64,000 nt of DNA. Origin: an uncultured Duncaniella sp. GTDB lineage: Bacteria > Bacteroidota > Bacteroidia > Bacteroidales > Muribaculaceae. The stretch lies in NCBI RefSeq assembly GCF_910577345.1, contig NZ_CAJTMT010000002.1:62001-126000 (forward strand). Reading direction: 5' to 3'. Position 1 is the first letter of the stretch; the number at the start of each line of letters is the position of its first letter. The notes beneath the pieces are model-generated. The model was not told the DNA's origin, did no database searches, and saw only the letters and a list, made by a program, of their open reading frames with translations. Below are positions 7,982 to 16,427 of the stretch, in pieces. The translations under genes were made by a program, and so were the position numbers.

Positions 7982-8712
7982 GATGTCCGTAGGACATCGA
8001 TTTATTCGTAACCCCCGACACCGAGCGCAGCGAGCGTGTCGGGGGACCGTAAGACTCCCAACCAGCAGGTGTCCGACAGGACACCGATTTACCATTAGCA
8101 ACTATCCTTAAACTTATTACCATGAGCCATATCTCAATTACCTATCATTTGATTTTCGGCACTTGCCGCAGAGAATCCGTAATCCATATAGCCCACGACC
8201 GTGAGCTATATAAATTCATCTATGACTTCTGCATGTCAAGGGGGGTGAAAATATGGCGTATAGGCGGGATGCCTGATCACATCCATGTCCTCTGCGACAT
8301 ACCTCCCAAAATCGCTGTCGCCGATTTCGTAAAGTTGCTGAAAGCCGAAAGTAGTAAATTTTTGAGAGCAAATCCTCATTTTCCTCATTGGGATAAATGG
8401 GCCGAGGGCTATGGTGCATTTTCTGTCGATGCCGAAAACAGACAGGAAAGAATACGATATATCATGGAGCAAAAAACTCACCATAGGGTAGTTTCATTTG
8501 CTCAAGAATACCGGAACATGCTGAGGATGCGGGGATTTGCAGATGATATGGCGCTATTGGGTGACTGATAACCCATATATGGCAACTCCGTAACTCCGTA
8601 AATCGGTGTCCTGCCGGACACCCGCTGATTGGGAGCCTTGAGGTCCCTCGACACCGAGCGTAGCGACAGTGTCGGGGATTACGAAAAAAGTGGTGTCCGA
8701 CAGGGCACCACT
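7982..8712 (+). mobile_element. IS200/REP-like element with long hairpin-forming inverted ends
   Basis: A Y1 transposase gene is flanked by mirrored hairpins. The left flank (8004-8091) and right flank (8599-8686) are inverted copies; the inner 41 nt match at 37 positions. Each side carries a cccgacac/gtgtcggg hairpin (8012-8045; 8646-8677) and a ggtgtcc/ggacacc hairpin (8068-8085; 8605-8622). A further copy sits at 8689-8712, and a gatgtcc/ggacatc hairpin at 7982-7998. Mirrored hairpins around a single HUH transposase are typical of REP-associated transposases (RAYTs) and IS200 relatives. Confidence 0.85.
8122..8568 (+). CDS. Y1 HUH transposase (IS200/REP-associated type)
   Basis: 148 aa. 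The metal-binding His-hydrophobic-His motif is HIH at 53-55 (in GMPDHIHVL). The nucleophile is probably Tyr113 with Gln117 one helical turn on (RYIMEQ), as in IS608 TnpA. The segment EGYGAFSV and the HH after the Tyr helix are usual for this subgroup. Such enzymes cut and rejoin single-stranded DNA at hairpins. The gene is intact, with normal length and all catalytic residues. It is enclosed by mirrored hairpins that are its probable substrates. No accessory tnpB is present. Confidence 0.92.
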   Translation: MSHISITYHLIFGTCRRESVIHIAHDRELYKFIYDFCMSRGVKIWRIGGMPDHIHVLCDIPPKIAVADFVKLLKAESSKFLRANPHFPHWDKWAEGYGAFSVDAENRQERIRYIMEQKTHHRVVSFAQEYRNMLRMRGFADDMALLGD

Positions 8713-8731
8713 AATTGGATATGATCTATAG

Positions 8732-8794
8732 TGCTTTATCCTTGATACTTAGTACTTTATACTTAGTGCTTAATCCTTTATCCTTATTACTTAA
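8732..8794. repeat. heptanucleotide tandem repeat, TNCTTNN x 9
   Basis: Exactly nine uninterrupted 7-nt units fit TNCTTNN (63 bp). They lie between the mobile element and the stop codon of the minus-strand DUF4294 gene (8802), that is, in its 3' untranslated region. Confidence 0.85.
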
Positions 8795-8801
8795 CCGCAG
8801 G

Positions 8802-9467
8802 TTACAGTTGTCCGAGTTCGACCATTGTGGCGACGCGTTCGACTATCGCGTCCTTGCGGTCGGTGTCAGGTTTGTAGCCGGTCTTGAGGTTCACACCGAA
8901 GATGCGGCCGAATGTCTGCCAGAAGCTTGCGCGGAATGAGCCGAGGAATGCTTTAAGGATATTGTAGCTCGATTGGTTGGTCTCGCGGTTGATGAGCTTG
9001 ATAAGCATTTGAGCCTGCGATTTGGTAAATTTCTTCAATACGGGCTTGTATTGTTCAAACACAGCACCTTCCATCTTCTTGAGGTGTTCCTCGCGTTCCT
9101 GCTGGGTGGGGAATGTTTCGATATATTCGTAGGTTTCAATCAGAGTCTCGCAGATGAGCTTTGCGTATGGGAGGGTCTTCTTCACGTCGCGCACCGTCTT
9201 CCAGTAGAATTCTTCCTCTTTCTTATTCTTGAACTTCAAGGGAGGATAGACGGTCACGTCGGCAAGCACAAGCATGAGAGTGTTGTCGCCGTTCTCATCG
9301 TCAAAGAAGTAGTAGCCCTGAAGCGGTTTGACGCGTCCTGAGCCTACTTTTATGTTTGAGGTATCATCATCGTTGTCATCGGCAGGCATGACGGGGCTGC
9401 TGTATGCGCCGAGCGCACACAGAGCCGTCATGATAAGCGATAGGATAAATCTATTGAATTGTGTCAT
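8802..9467 (-). CDS. DUF4294 exported protein
   Basis: 221 aa. A signal peptide (~1-23) and an acidic linker (DDNDDDT) precede the DUF4294 region, with LADVTVYPPLKFKNKKEEEFYWKTVRDVKKTLPYAK as its recognisable core. It ends in a helical stretch through ~215. The family is restricted to Bacteroidota and has no known function. The C-terminal half (FTKSQAQMLIKLINRETNQSSY) is typical. It lies 61 nt downstream of nadB on the same strand and may share its transcript. A heptad repeat follows the stop. Confidence 0.87.
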   Translation of the reverse strand: MTQFNRFILSLIMTALCALGAYSSPVMPADDNDDDTSNIKVGSGRVKPLQGYYFFDDENGDNTLMLVLADVTVYPPLKFKNKKEEEFYWKTVRDVKKTLPYAKLICETLIETYEYIETFPTQQEREEHLKKMEGAVFEQYKPVLKKFTKSQAQMLIKLINRETNQSSYNILKAFLGSFRASFWQTFGRIFGVNLKTGYKPDTDRKDAIVERVATMVELGQL

Positions 9468-9528
9468 ACATTATTATAACACATAAATATGCATTTTTAT
9501 TGTGACCCTCCTTGCTTGTGGGATGCAA

Positions 9529-11115
9529 TCAGTCCTTGACGGGACCGTGGGGCACCGGAGGATAGTCGACCGTATAGTGCAGACCGCGCGATTCCTTGCG
9601 CTCCTTGGCCTGACGCATGATAAGGTAGCCGACGTTGATGATGTTGCGCAACTCACATATCTCACGCGATGCTTTCGACTGCTTGAAGAGTTTTTCGGTT
9701 TCCTCATAGAGGATGTCGAGGCGGTTCCAGGCGCGGTCGAGGCGAAGGTTGGAGCGCACGATGCCGACGTAGGTACCCATAATCTGGTTGACCTCTTTGA
9801 TGCTCTGGGTGATGAGTACCATTTCCTCTGTATGGCGCGTCCCTTCGTCGTTCCATTCGGGTACGTCGGTGCGGAAATCATAGTGTGAGGCGTTGGCTGT
9901 GGCATGGCGTGCGGCTGCATCGGCATAGACAACAGCTTCGATGAGCGAGTTTGATGCAAGACGGTTGCCTCCGTGGAGACCTGTGCATGAACATTCACCG
10001 ACAGCATACAGGCGCTTGATGGACGATTCGGCATTGCCGTCGACCTTGATGCCTCCACAGAGGTAGTGGGCGGCGGGCGCGACGGGAATGTAATCCTTGG
10101 TGATGTCGATGCCGAGCGACAGGCACTTGGCGTAGATGTTGGGGAAGTGCTTCTTTGTCTCTTCGGGGTCTTTGTGGGTCACGTCGAGATAGACGTGGTC
10201 ATCGCCGGTGAGCTTCATTTCAGAGTCGATGGCGCGCGCCACGATGTCGCGGGGTGCAAGCGAGAGGCGGGGGTCATACTTGTGCATGAATTCCTCCCCC
10301 TTGAGGTTGCGGAGCACTGCGCCGTAGCCTCTCATGGCCTCTGTGATGAGGAAGTTGGGGCGGTCGCCGGGATGGTAGAGGGCTGTCGGGTGGAACTGGA
10401 TGAATTCCATGTCCTTGACGGTTCCCTTAGCGCGGTAGACCATAGCGATACCGTCGCCTGTAGCAACGAGGGGATTGGTGGTGGTCTGGTAGACAGCGCC
10501 GACACCACCGGTGGCTATGAGTGTAATGCGCGAGAGGAAGGTGTCGACCTCGCCTGTCGTCGTGTTCAGGACGTATGCACCATAGCAGGTGATGTCGGGT
10601 GTGCGACGGGTGACAATCTTACCTAAATGGTGCTGGGTGATGATTTCAATGGCGAAATGGTGCTCGAAGATGTCGATGTTGCCGTTGGCTTTCACGGCCT
10701 CAATGAGCGACTCCTGGATTTCAAAGCCGGTGTTGTCGGCATGGTGGAGGATGCGGAATTCGGAGTGTCCCCCCTCGCGGTGGAGATCGAACGACCCGTC
10801 GGCCTTCTTGTCGAACTCGACACCCCAGTTGATCAGTTCCCTAATCTGTTCGGGAGCTTCAGTGACCACCTTGCGGACCGCTTCGGGGTCGCTGAGCCAG
10901 TCGCCGGCAATCATGGTGTCGTTGATGTGTTTCTCGAAGTCGTCGACTTCAAGGTTTGTGACAGAGGCCACGCCGCCCTGGGCAAGAGCTGTGTTAGCTT
11001 CGTCAAGTGTGGTCTTGCAAATGAGCGCCACGCGCCCCTTTGAAGCAACTTTCAGGGCAAAGCTCATGCCGGCTATGCCAGAGCCGATTACAAGATAGTC
11101 ATACTTTCGTGTCAT
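9529..11115 (-). CDS. nadB: L-aspartate oxidase
   Basis: 528 aa. NadB oxidises L-aspartate to iminoaspartate with FAD, the first step of de novo NAD synthesis, in the cytoplasm. An N-terminal dinucleotide-binding motif (GSGIAGMSFA, ~11-20), REGGHSEFRILH, the substrate-loop HPTALYHPG and the C-terminal HYLCGGIKVD and GLHGGNRLASNSL segments are all present. Length is normal. nadA and nadC, often adjacent, are not in the window. It is co-directional with sdaA upstream (70-nt gap) and DUF4294 downstream. Long opposite-strand frames here are codon-bias shadows. Confidence 0.95.
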   Translation of the reverse strand: MTRKYDYLVIGSGIAGMSFALKVASKGRVALICKTTLDEANTALAQGGVASVTNLEVDDFEKHINDTMIAGDWLSDPEAVRKVVTEAPEQIRELINWGVEFDKKADGSFDLHREGGHSEFRILHHADNTGFEIQESLIEAVKANGNIDIFEHHFAIEIITQHHLGKIVTRRTPDITCYGAYVLNTTTGEVDTFLSRITLIATGGVGAVYQTTTNPLVATGDGIAMVYRAKGTVKDMEFIQFHPTALYHPGDRPNFLITEAMRGYGAVLRNLKGEEFMHKYDPRLSLAPRDIVARAIDSEMKLTGDDHVYLDVTHKDPEETKKHFPNIYAKCLSLGIDITKDYIPVAPAAHYLCGGIKVDGNAESSIKRLYAVGECSCTGLHGGNRLASNSLIEAVVYADAAARHATANASHYDFRTDVPEWNDEGTRHTEEMVLITQSIKEVNQIMGTYVGIVRSNLRLDRAWNRLDILYEETEKLFKQSKASREICELRNIINVGYLIMRQAKERKESRGLHYTVDYPPVPHGPVKD

Positions 11116-11185
11116 GGCAGTTGAAATGTGAGAAGCTGGAGTTTAATGGGGTTGGAGAGAGGGGATGGTAGGTGTGATTTAGGTG

Positions 11186-12382
11186 TCATTTGATGGCTGC
11201 AAGTCCACCCTGTGCGGTTTCCTTGTAGATCGACGGTAGGTCGTGGCCTGTCTGTTTCATCACTTCAACAATTCGGTCGAAAGTGACTGAATGACGGCCA
11301 TCGGAGAACGATGCGTAGAGGTTGCTGTCGAGCGCACGGGCTGCCGCGTAGGCGTTACGCTCGATGCAGGGAATCTGGACGAGTCCGCAGACGGGGTCGC
11401 AGGTGAGTCCGAGGTGGTGTTCGAGACCCATCTCGGCTGAGTATTCAATCTGGGCGGGTGTCCCTCCGAAGAGCTGACTCGCGGCTGCAGCGGCCATGGC
11501 GCAGGCTACGCCGACCTCTCCCTGACAGCCGACTTCGGCTCCGGAGACTGAGGCGTTGTGTTTGACGACGCTGCCGAAAAGTCCGGCCGTGGCGAGTGCG
11601 CGCAGGATGCGCTTGTCGCTGAATCCCTTGGAGGTCGAAAGATGGTAGAGAACGGCGGGGAGGACACCGCAGGAGCCACATGTGGGGGCGGTGACGATCT
11701 TTCCGCCGGATGCGTTTTCCTCGCTGACAGCGAGAGCGTAGGCATAGACGAGTCCGCGGCTGCGGAGGCTGTCGTTGTGGCCGGCGGCGTGGAGGTAGTA
11801 GCTGATGGCCTTGCGGCGCACACCGAGACCTCCGGGCAGGACCCCTTCGGCATCAATTCCGCGCTCGACGGCCTCTTTCATCACTTGCCATACTTCCGCG
11901 AGATAGTCCCACACGTCCTTGTCCTCGTGGTCCTCGACATATTCCCAGAAACTTTTTCCGGTCTGCTTGGTCCAGTCGAGAATGTCGGCAATCTTGTCCA
12001 TCGGATAGACATCCTTCACCTGAGGACGCTCCTCGCCTTCGTGGACGATGTCGCCGCCGCCGATTGAATAGACGGTCTGTGCTTCAATCTCCTTTCCGTC
12101 GCGGTCAAAGGCGCGGAAGGTCATGCCGTTGGGATGGAAGGGGAGGAAAATGTCGGGTTGCCAGATGATTTCGGTGGGAGCAATGGGCGTGAGTTCGCCG
12201 AGGATGGCCACATCAGTCATGTGACCCTTTCCGGTGCCCGCGAGAGCACCGTAAAGGGTCACAGTAAATGATGCGGCGTCCCGGTGACGGGAGCCAAACT
12301 CCTGGGCGGCTTTCAGAGGCCCCATTGTGTGGGAACTCGACGGGCCGTGGCCTATTTTATAGAGTTTTGTGATTGATTCCAT
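11186..12382 (-). CDS. sdaA: L-serine ammonia-lyase, iron-sulfur type
   Basis: 398 aa. It deaminates L-serine to pyruvate and ammonia using an oxygen-sensitive [4Fe-4S] cluster. The N-terminal beta domain begins with IGHGPSSSHTMGP. The alpha domain has the cluster-type cysteines in APTCGSCGV, VGCQGEVG and LTCDPVCGLVQIPC. This is the single-chain form. Its ATG overlaps the gpmI stop by one base (TGATG), so translation is probably coupled. This links 2-phosphoglycerate formation and serine breakdown in one transcript. nadB follows 70 nt downstream. Confidence 0.95.
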   Translation of the reverse strand: MESITKLYKIGHGPSSSHTMGPLKAAQEFGSRHRDAASFTVTLYGALAGTGKGHMTDVAILGELTPIAPTEIIWQPDIFLPFHPNGMTFRAFDRDGKEIEAQTVYSIGGGDIVHEGEERPQVKDVYPMDKIADILDWTKQTGKSFWEYVEDHEDKDVWDYLAEVWQVMKEAVERGIDAEGVLPGGLGVRRKAISYYLHAAGHNDSLRSRGLVYAYALAVSEENASGGKIVTAPTCGSCGVLPAVLYHLSTSKGFSDKRILRALATAGLFGSVVKHNASVSGAEVGCQGEVGVACAMAAAAASQLFGGTPAQIEYSAEMGLEHHLGLTCDPVCGLVQIPCIERNAYAAARALDSNLYASFSDGRHSVTFDRIVEVMKQTGHDLPSIYKETAQGGLAAIK

Positions 12383-13896
12383 CAGTTGATAAGAGCGTGG
12401 CCGGTCATCTCCTTGGGCTGGGGAAGGCCCATGATCTTAAGCATTGTGGGAGCGACATCGGCAAGCTTGCCGTCCTCGACCTTTGCATCGGTGCGCTCGG
12501 TGACGTAGATGCAGGGAACGGGGTTGAGCGAGTGGGCTGTGTTGGGGGTTCCGTCGGCGTTGATTGCGTTGTCGGCGTTGCCGTGGTCAGCGATGATGAT
12601 GACTTCGTAGCCGGCTTCCTTGGCAGCCTCAACTGTGTCTTTCACACATTCGTCAACAGCCTTCACTGCCTTGCAGATGGCTTCGTAGACACCGGTGTGG
12701 CCCACCATGTCGCCGTTGGCGTAGTTGACAACGATGAAGTCATATTTCTCTTCCTTGATGGCTTCGACGAGTTTGTCTTTCACCTCGTAGGCGCTCATTT
12801 CAGGCTTGAGGTCGTAGGTTGCGACCTTGGGCGAAGCGACGAGGATACGCTCCTCACCTTCGTAGGGCTCTTCGCGTCCACCGTTGAAGAAGAATGTCAC
12901 ATGTGCATACTTCTCGGTCTCGGCGATGTGGAGCTGCTTCTTGTCGAGGCTTGAAAGATATTCTCCGAGGGTGTTCTCTACGTTCTCCTTCGGGAAGAGG
13001 ATGTGTACGCCGGTAAACGATGCGTCGTAGGGAGTCATGCAGTAGTACTGGAGACCGGGGATGACCTTCATGTCAGCCTCGGGAATATCGTGCTGTGTGA
13101 GGGCTACGGTAAGCTCCTTGGCGCGGTCGTTGCGGTAGTTGAAGAAGATGACGGCGTCGCCTTCCTTGATGGTTCCGTCGACAGTCGAGTTGTTGATGGG
13201 CTTGATGAATTCGTCGGTCACGTCGTCGTTGTAGCTTTCCTGTACGGCTGCAACCATATCGGTGGCCTGTTTGCCTTCACCTTTGACAAGAAGATCGTAG
13301 GCGACTTTCACGCGTTCCCAGCGCTTGTCGCGGTCCATCGCGTAGTAACGGCCGATGATTGATGCGATTTTGCCTGCCGACTTTGCGCAGTGGTTTTCGA
13401 GGGCCTCGATGAAGCCTTTTCCGCTGCGGGGGTCAGTGTCGCGGCCATCCATGAAGCAGTGGATATAGACCTTCTCAAGACCGTAGTGCTTTGCGATGTC
13501 GCAGAGGGCATAGAGGTGGTCGAGCGATGAGTGCACGCCGCCGTCGCTTGTAAGACCCATGAAGTGGATGGCCTTGCCGTTGTCGCGGGCGTAGGTGAAT
13601 GCGTTGACGATTTCGGGGTTTTCAAGGATTGAACCGTCCTGACAGGCCTTGTTGATTTTCACGAGGTCCTGATAGAGCACGCGGCCTGCGCCGATATTGA
13701 GGTGACCTACTTCAGAGTTGCCCATCTGGCCGTCGGGGAGACCGACATTTTCGCCTGATGCCTGAAGCTGGCTGTGGGGATAGGTTTTTACGAGATAGTC
13801 CCAGTAGGGTGTGGGGGTTGAGGAAATAGCGTCGCTCTTTGAGTGATTGCCGATTCCCCATCCGTCGAGAATCATTAACAATGCTTTCTTTGCCAT
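12382..13896 (-). CDS. gpmI: 2,3-bisphosphoglycerate-independent phosphoglycerate mutase
   Basis: 504 aa. GpmI interconverts 3- and 2-phosphoglycerate using two Mn ions and a phosphoserine intermediate. The metal motif LMILDGWGIG (Asp11) and catalytic Ser61 in MGNSEVGHLNIGAGRV are present, as are the later HGNADN and GLPQPKEMTGHALI near the end. Length is typical. It is the first gene of a gpmI-sdaA unit with overlapping stop and start. A TATCTTTG -7 box sits 61 nt upstream of the ATG. The opposite-strand frames in this region are shadows. Confidence 0.96.
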   Translation of the reverse strand: MAKKALLMILDGWGIGNHSKSDAISSTPTPYWDYLVKTYPHSQLQASGENVGLPDGQMGNSEVGHLNIGAGRVLYQDLVKINKACQDGSILENPEIVNAFTYARDNGKAIHFMGLTSDGGVHSSLDHLYALCDIAKHYGLEKVYIHCFMDGRDTDPRSGKGFIEALENHCAKSAGKIASIIGRYYAMDRDKRWERVKVAYDLLVKGEGKQATDMVAAVQESYNDDVTDEFIKPINNSTVDGTIKEGDAVIFFNYRNDRAKELTVALTQHDIPEADMKVIPGLQYYCMTPYDASFTGVHILFPKENVENTLGEYLSSLDKKQLHIAETEKYAHVTFFFNGGREEPYEGEERILVASPKVATYDLKPEMSAYEVKDKLVEAIKEEKYDFIVVNYANGDMVGHTGVYEAICKAVKAVDECVKDTVEAAKEAGYEVIIIADHGNADNAINADGTPNTAHSLNPVPCIYVTERTDAKVEDGKLADVAPTMLKIMGLPQPKEMTGHALIN

Positions 13897-13956
13897 GATG
13901 TTATAGAAATTGTATGATTAATTTTCCAAAATTTCGCAGTGCGGTTTTCAAGAGTG

Positions 13957-13964
13957 CAAAGATA
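13957..13964 (-). promoter_or_regulatory. -7 box for gpmI-sdaA
   Basis: TATCTTTG on the minus strand, 61 nt before the gpmI ATG. The -33 element is weak (CTTG 18 nt further upstream). Confidence 0.5.
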
Positions 13965-14009
13965 CGCAAAAACTATGATTCCCAAGCACATTTGGGCGTA
14001 AAAATCCTG

Positions 14010-14327
14010 TTAAAGTGCCACCTGTACGCCTCCGAGATTGAGAGTGGCGGGGATACCCATTGCGCTGAATGCGCGCGCCATGGTGGAGATGGTGATGTTG
14101 TGGCCGTTTTCGATTTTCGATATGCGGGCTTTCTTCACGCCCATCATTTCACCCAACTGTTCCTGAGTCAGAGAGCGTTCCAGACGTGCCTTGCGGATTG
14201 CCTCTCCGATGTGATAGGCGCGAATCTCTTCCTGAACCTCGGCTTCAAATGCATCCCTGTAGGGAGTTCCGATTTTACCGAGATCCCGGTCCATCATTTC
14301 TTCTAAAGTATAGTATTTCATTGCCAT
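14010..14327 (-). CDS. HigA-like XRE antitoxin
   Basis: 105 aa. A Cro/C1-type helix-turn-helix occupies ~40-95 (IGEAIRKARLERSLTQEQLGEMMGVKKARISKIENG), followed by a short C-terminal strand. The ~35 N-terminal residues (EEMMDRDLGKIGTPYRDAFEAEV) resemble the toxin-binding arm of HigA-type antitoxins. It starts 5 nt after the toxin stop, giving the inverted HigB-HigA gene order. It should repress the shared promoter at 14699-14730. ATGs at 14327 and 14321 are both plausible. Confidence 0.9.
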   Translation of the reverse strand: MAMKYYTLEEMMDRDLGKIGTPYRDAFEAEVQEEIRAYHIGEAIRKARLERSLTQEQLGEMMGVKKARISKIENGHNITISTMARAFSAMGIPATLNLGGVQVAL

Positions 14328-14332
14328 ATATT

Positions 14333-14677
14333 TTACCTATTCTTGTCTTTTAGATAGTTGATGCGTATTGCTTCAGCTTTAGCAATTTCTTTGGAAGGGG
14401 TTTTCTGCGATTTTTTAATTATGCCGTGAGTGGCAATCACAAAAGTTTCCTCTTCCCTATCCCAGAAGGCAAACAGACGGTAACAGATTCCCTTGTATAG
14501 GGTCCGGAATTCCCAAATGTCAGTGCTCTCCAGTTTTTTGAATAATTCCACATCTTTTATGCCTCCGCTGATTTTGCGGATGTTATAATAGATTTTTTCT
14601 CTAACGTCAAGAGGTAGGGAACTGATGAAATCCCCTGCTTCCTGCAAGGCGATGAATCTGAAAATAGGTCTGTCCAT
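14333..14677 (-). CDS. HigB/RelE-superfamily toxin (phage Gp49-like)
   Basis: 114 aa from the ATG at 14677. The ATG at 14701 lies inside the promoter -7 box, so it cannot be used. The pattern IWEFRTLYKGICYRLFAFWD, then FVIATHGIIKKSQKTPSKEIAKAE is the RelE/HigB Gp49 signature, with the Lys-rich KKSQKTP region expected to contact ribosome and mRNA. These toxins cleave mRNA on ribosomes. The upstream order (toxin first) and 5-nt spacing to the XRE antitoxin fit a higBA module. Both genes look intact. Base composition is more AT-rich than the gpmI side. Confidence 0.91.
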   Translation of the reverse strand: MDRPIFRFIALQEAGDFISSLPLDVREKIYYNIRKISGGIKDVELFKKLESTDIWEFRTLYKGICYRLFAFWDREEETFVIATHGIIKKSQKTPSKEIAKAEAIRINYLKDKNR

Positions 14678-14698
14678 TATCCGGGAGTCTTGTTCCTG

Positions 14699-14730
14699 CA
14701 AAGATAAGGATAAGTTTCCTTATTTGCAAA
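14699..14730 (-). promoter_or_regulatory. promoter of the HigB-HigA module
   Basis: On the minus strand, TTTG (14727-14730) then exactly 20 nt then TATCTTTG (14699-14706): a perfect Bacteroidota promoter. It rules out the first in-frame ATG (14701) and sets the toxin start at 14677. Confidence 0.85.
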
Positions 14731-14816
14731 CAATTAATCGGCAGGATATGTTTGCTTAGTGGATGTCTGTAGGATGAACACGGATGTTTATTCAGTTATG
14801 GATAGCGGTGCCTCTC

Positions 14817-16247
14817 TTAAAGTTTGGTGAGGGTTTTGGTGAGGGTGACTGTCTCGGGGATTTCGCGGGTGTAATGGGTGACGAAGATGAGTGTGGAGCG
14901 GTTGCGGGTGATAAGGAGGTCAATGAGGCGGCGCACTCTTTCCTTTCGTTCGGCATCGAGGCCATGAAGGGGTTCGTCGAGGATCATCAAGGGTGCCTGT
15001 TTGATGAAGGTGCGGGCGAGAAGGACGAGTCGCTGCTCTCCGGATGAGAGTTCTGAGAATTTCCGTTCGGCAAGATGGCTGATGTCAAGCAGACGGAGCC
15101 AGGTGCGGGCTTCGTCGAGTTCGTCGGGTGTAGCTTTTCGGAATTGGGAGAGTGAGTTGCGCTTACCGCCTACGACTATCTCCTCGACGGGCAGTGATGA
15201 GCGGAAGTAGAGCTGCATTTCGGGGCATACATAGCCGATGCGGTCTTTGATTTCCCAGATGCTTTCGCCCGAACCTCGACGGCGGTCAAAGAGGGTGATG
15301 CGGTTGGCGTAGGCCTGAGGATTGTCGGCACAGACAAGGCTGAGGAGGAGCGATTTGCCGGAGCCGTTGGGACCGGTCAAGGCCCAGCGTTCACCGGAAC
15401 GGACGGTCCAGTCAAGACCTTCGAGGATTGAGCGATTTCCGTAGCGGACATGACCATCCTCGATTGCGAATGCAACGTCGAAGTCAGTGCAGGAAGAAGA
15501 TGGAGCCGGGAGGTCGGCTTCGGAGATGTCGGGAGATGAGGTCACAGCGTTTTCCCGCAGATTGGCGATTTCCTCCGGATTTATGATGGGCCGGGAGAGG
15601 GTATGGTTGTCGAGGGTAATGATGGCAGTGGTATAGGCCGGGATGTCGATGGCATCGCATAGGAGCATGATGATTCCGGTTCCACTCCCGGCAATCCCGC
15701 TGATTGCGTTGTCGAGCTCTGCGCGTGATTGTGCGTCGAGCCCGATATAGGGGTTGTCAAGGATAAGGATGTCGGGAGTGTCTATGAGGGCGTTGATGAT
15801 GAGAAGCTTGCGCAGTTCTCCGCTCGAAAGGTAATTGACTCGCTTGCTGACCACATCGTGGAGCGAGAACGCGTCGCAGAGTTCTTTCCATTTTTTGGTA
15901 GATGCTTTTTCGCCAAGGATTTCTCCGACTGTCGGGACGAGGTCGTTGACCGTCGCTTCAAGCCGTTGGTCGTAGCGTGTCACTTCAATTCCGGTAAGGG
16001 CATGGATGTCGGTAAAGGCAAGCATTTTGACCTTCATGTCGGGACGGGAGAATTCGAGGCGGTTGCCGTAGGCATAACGGCCTTTTTCGATGACCAGACC
16101 GAGGGTAGACTTACCTGCACCGTTGGGGCCGAGGATGATGCTTACTCCTGCTGGGATTGTGGTAAAAGAGGGGTTCTGAAGCACTACATTGCCGTAGCCG
16201 AGACGAGGGCTGTTGAATTTTACAAGAAAATCTGCATTATTATCCAT
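14817..16247 (-). CDS. tandem ABC ATPase, ModF/PhrA-like
   Basis: 476 aa from the ATG at 16247; the upstream extension to 16487 runs through the promoter and the divergent gene. Two ABC nucleotide-binding domains lie in one chain. The first has GPNGAGKST, LSSGELRK and LILDNPYIGLD. The second has GPNGSGKS, LSSGEQRLVLLA and LILDEPLHGLD. There are no membrane segments, and no permease gene is adjacent. ModF (PhrA) of Escherichia coli has this layout and is of uncertain role, linked historically to molybdate and photorepair. The linker is less like ABC-F translation factors. It is transcribed divergently from the DUF1016 nuclease at 16428. Confidence 0.85.
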   Translation of the reverse strand: MDNNADFLVKFNSPRLGYGNVVLQNPSFTTIPAGVSIILGPNGAGKSTLGLVIEKGRYAYGNRLEFSRPDMKVKMLAFTDIHALTGIEVTRYDQRLEATVNDLVPTVGEILGEKASTKKWKELCDAFSLHDVVSKRVNYLSSGELRKLLIINALIDTPDILILDNPYIGLDAQSRAELDNAISGIAGSGTGIIMLLCDAIDIPAYTTAIITLDNHTLSRPIINPEEIANLRENAVTSSPDISEADLPAPSSSCTDFDVAFAIEDGHVRYGNRSILEGLDWTVRSGERWALTGPNGSGKSLLLSLVCADNPQAYANRITLFDRRRGSGESIWEIKDRIGYVCPEMQLYFRSSLPVEEIVVGGKRNSLSQFRKATPDELDEARTWLRLLDISHLAERKFSELSSGEQRLVLLARTFIKQAPLMILDEPLHGLDAERKERVRRLIDLLITRNRSTLIFVTHYTREIPETVTLTKTLTKL

Positions 16248-16273
16248 TGCGAACTTGAATTTTTTGACGGCTG

Positions 16274-16281
16274 CAAAATTA
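16274..16281 (-). promoter_or_regulatory. -7 box for the tandem ABC ATPase
   Basis: TAATTTTG on the minus strand, 27 nt before the ATG at 16247. A near-match -33 (ATTG) lies about 20 nt upstream. It shows that translation starts at 16247. Confidence 0.55.
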
Positions 16282-16358
16282 CTAAATAAATGAGTGATAA
16301 TCCAATGCTTATGATGAAAAAAACGGTGTGGAGTTATGGAAATTAGGATTATAATCAG

Positions 16359-16366
16359 TATCTTTG
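16359..16366 (+). promoter_or_regulatory. -7 box for the second DUF1016 gene
   Basis: TATCTTTG on the plus strand, 62 nt before the ATG at 16428. No clear -33 element. It is divergent from the ABC ATPase promoter 80 nt away. Confidence 0.5.
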
Positions 16367-16427
16367 TGGAGGTGAGGCTCTTTGGGATTTTATCAGGCAT
16401 CACTAAGAATGTTAACAGTTTAATATC

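Noticed and set aside
7608..8111. Short open frames (64-67 aa) in the 70-nt array
   Set aside because: The repeat period shifts the frame, peptides are Arg/Trp/Ser-rich with no domain, and no promoter is seen.
8122..8568. Transposase as an IS605-type element with tnpB
   Set aside because: No tnpB-like gene is adjacent; the hairpin layout and single small Y1 protein fit a RAYT/IS200 element.
9502..13862. Long plus-strand open frames opposite nadB, sdaA and gpmI
   Set aside because: They are codon-bias shadows; the minus-strand genes are complete and recognisable, and the opposite frames have no domains.
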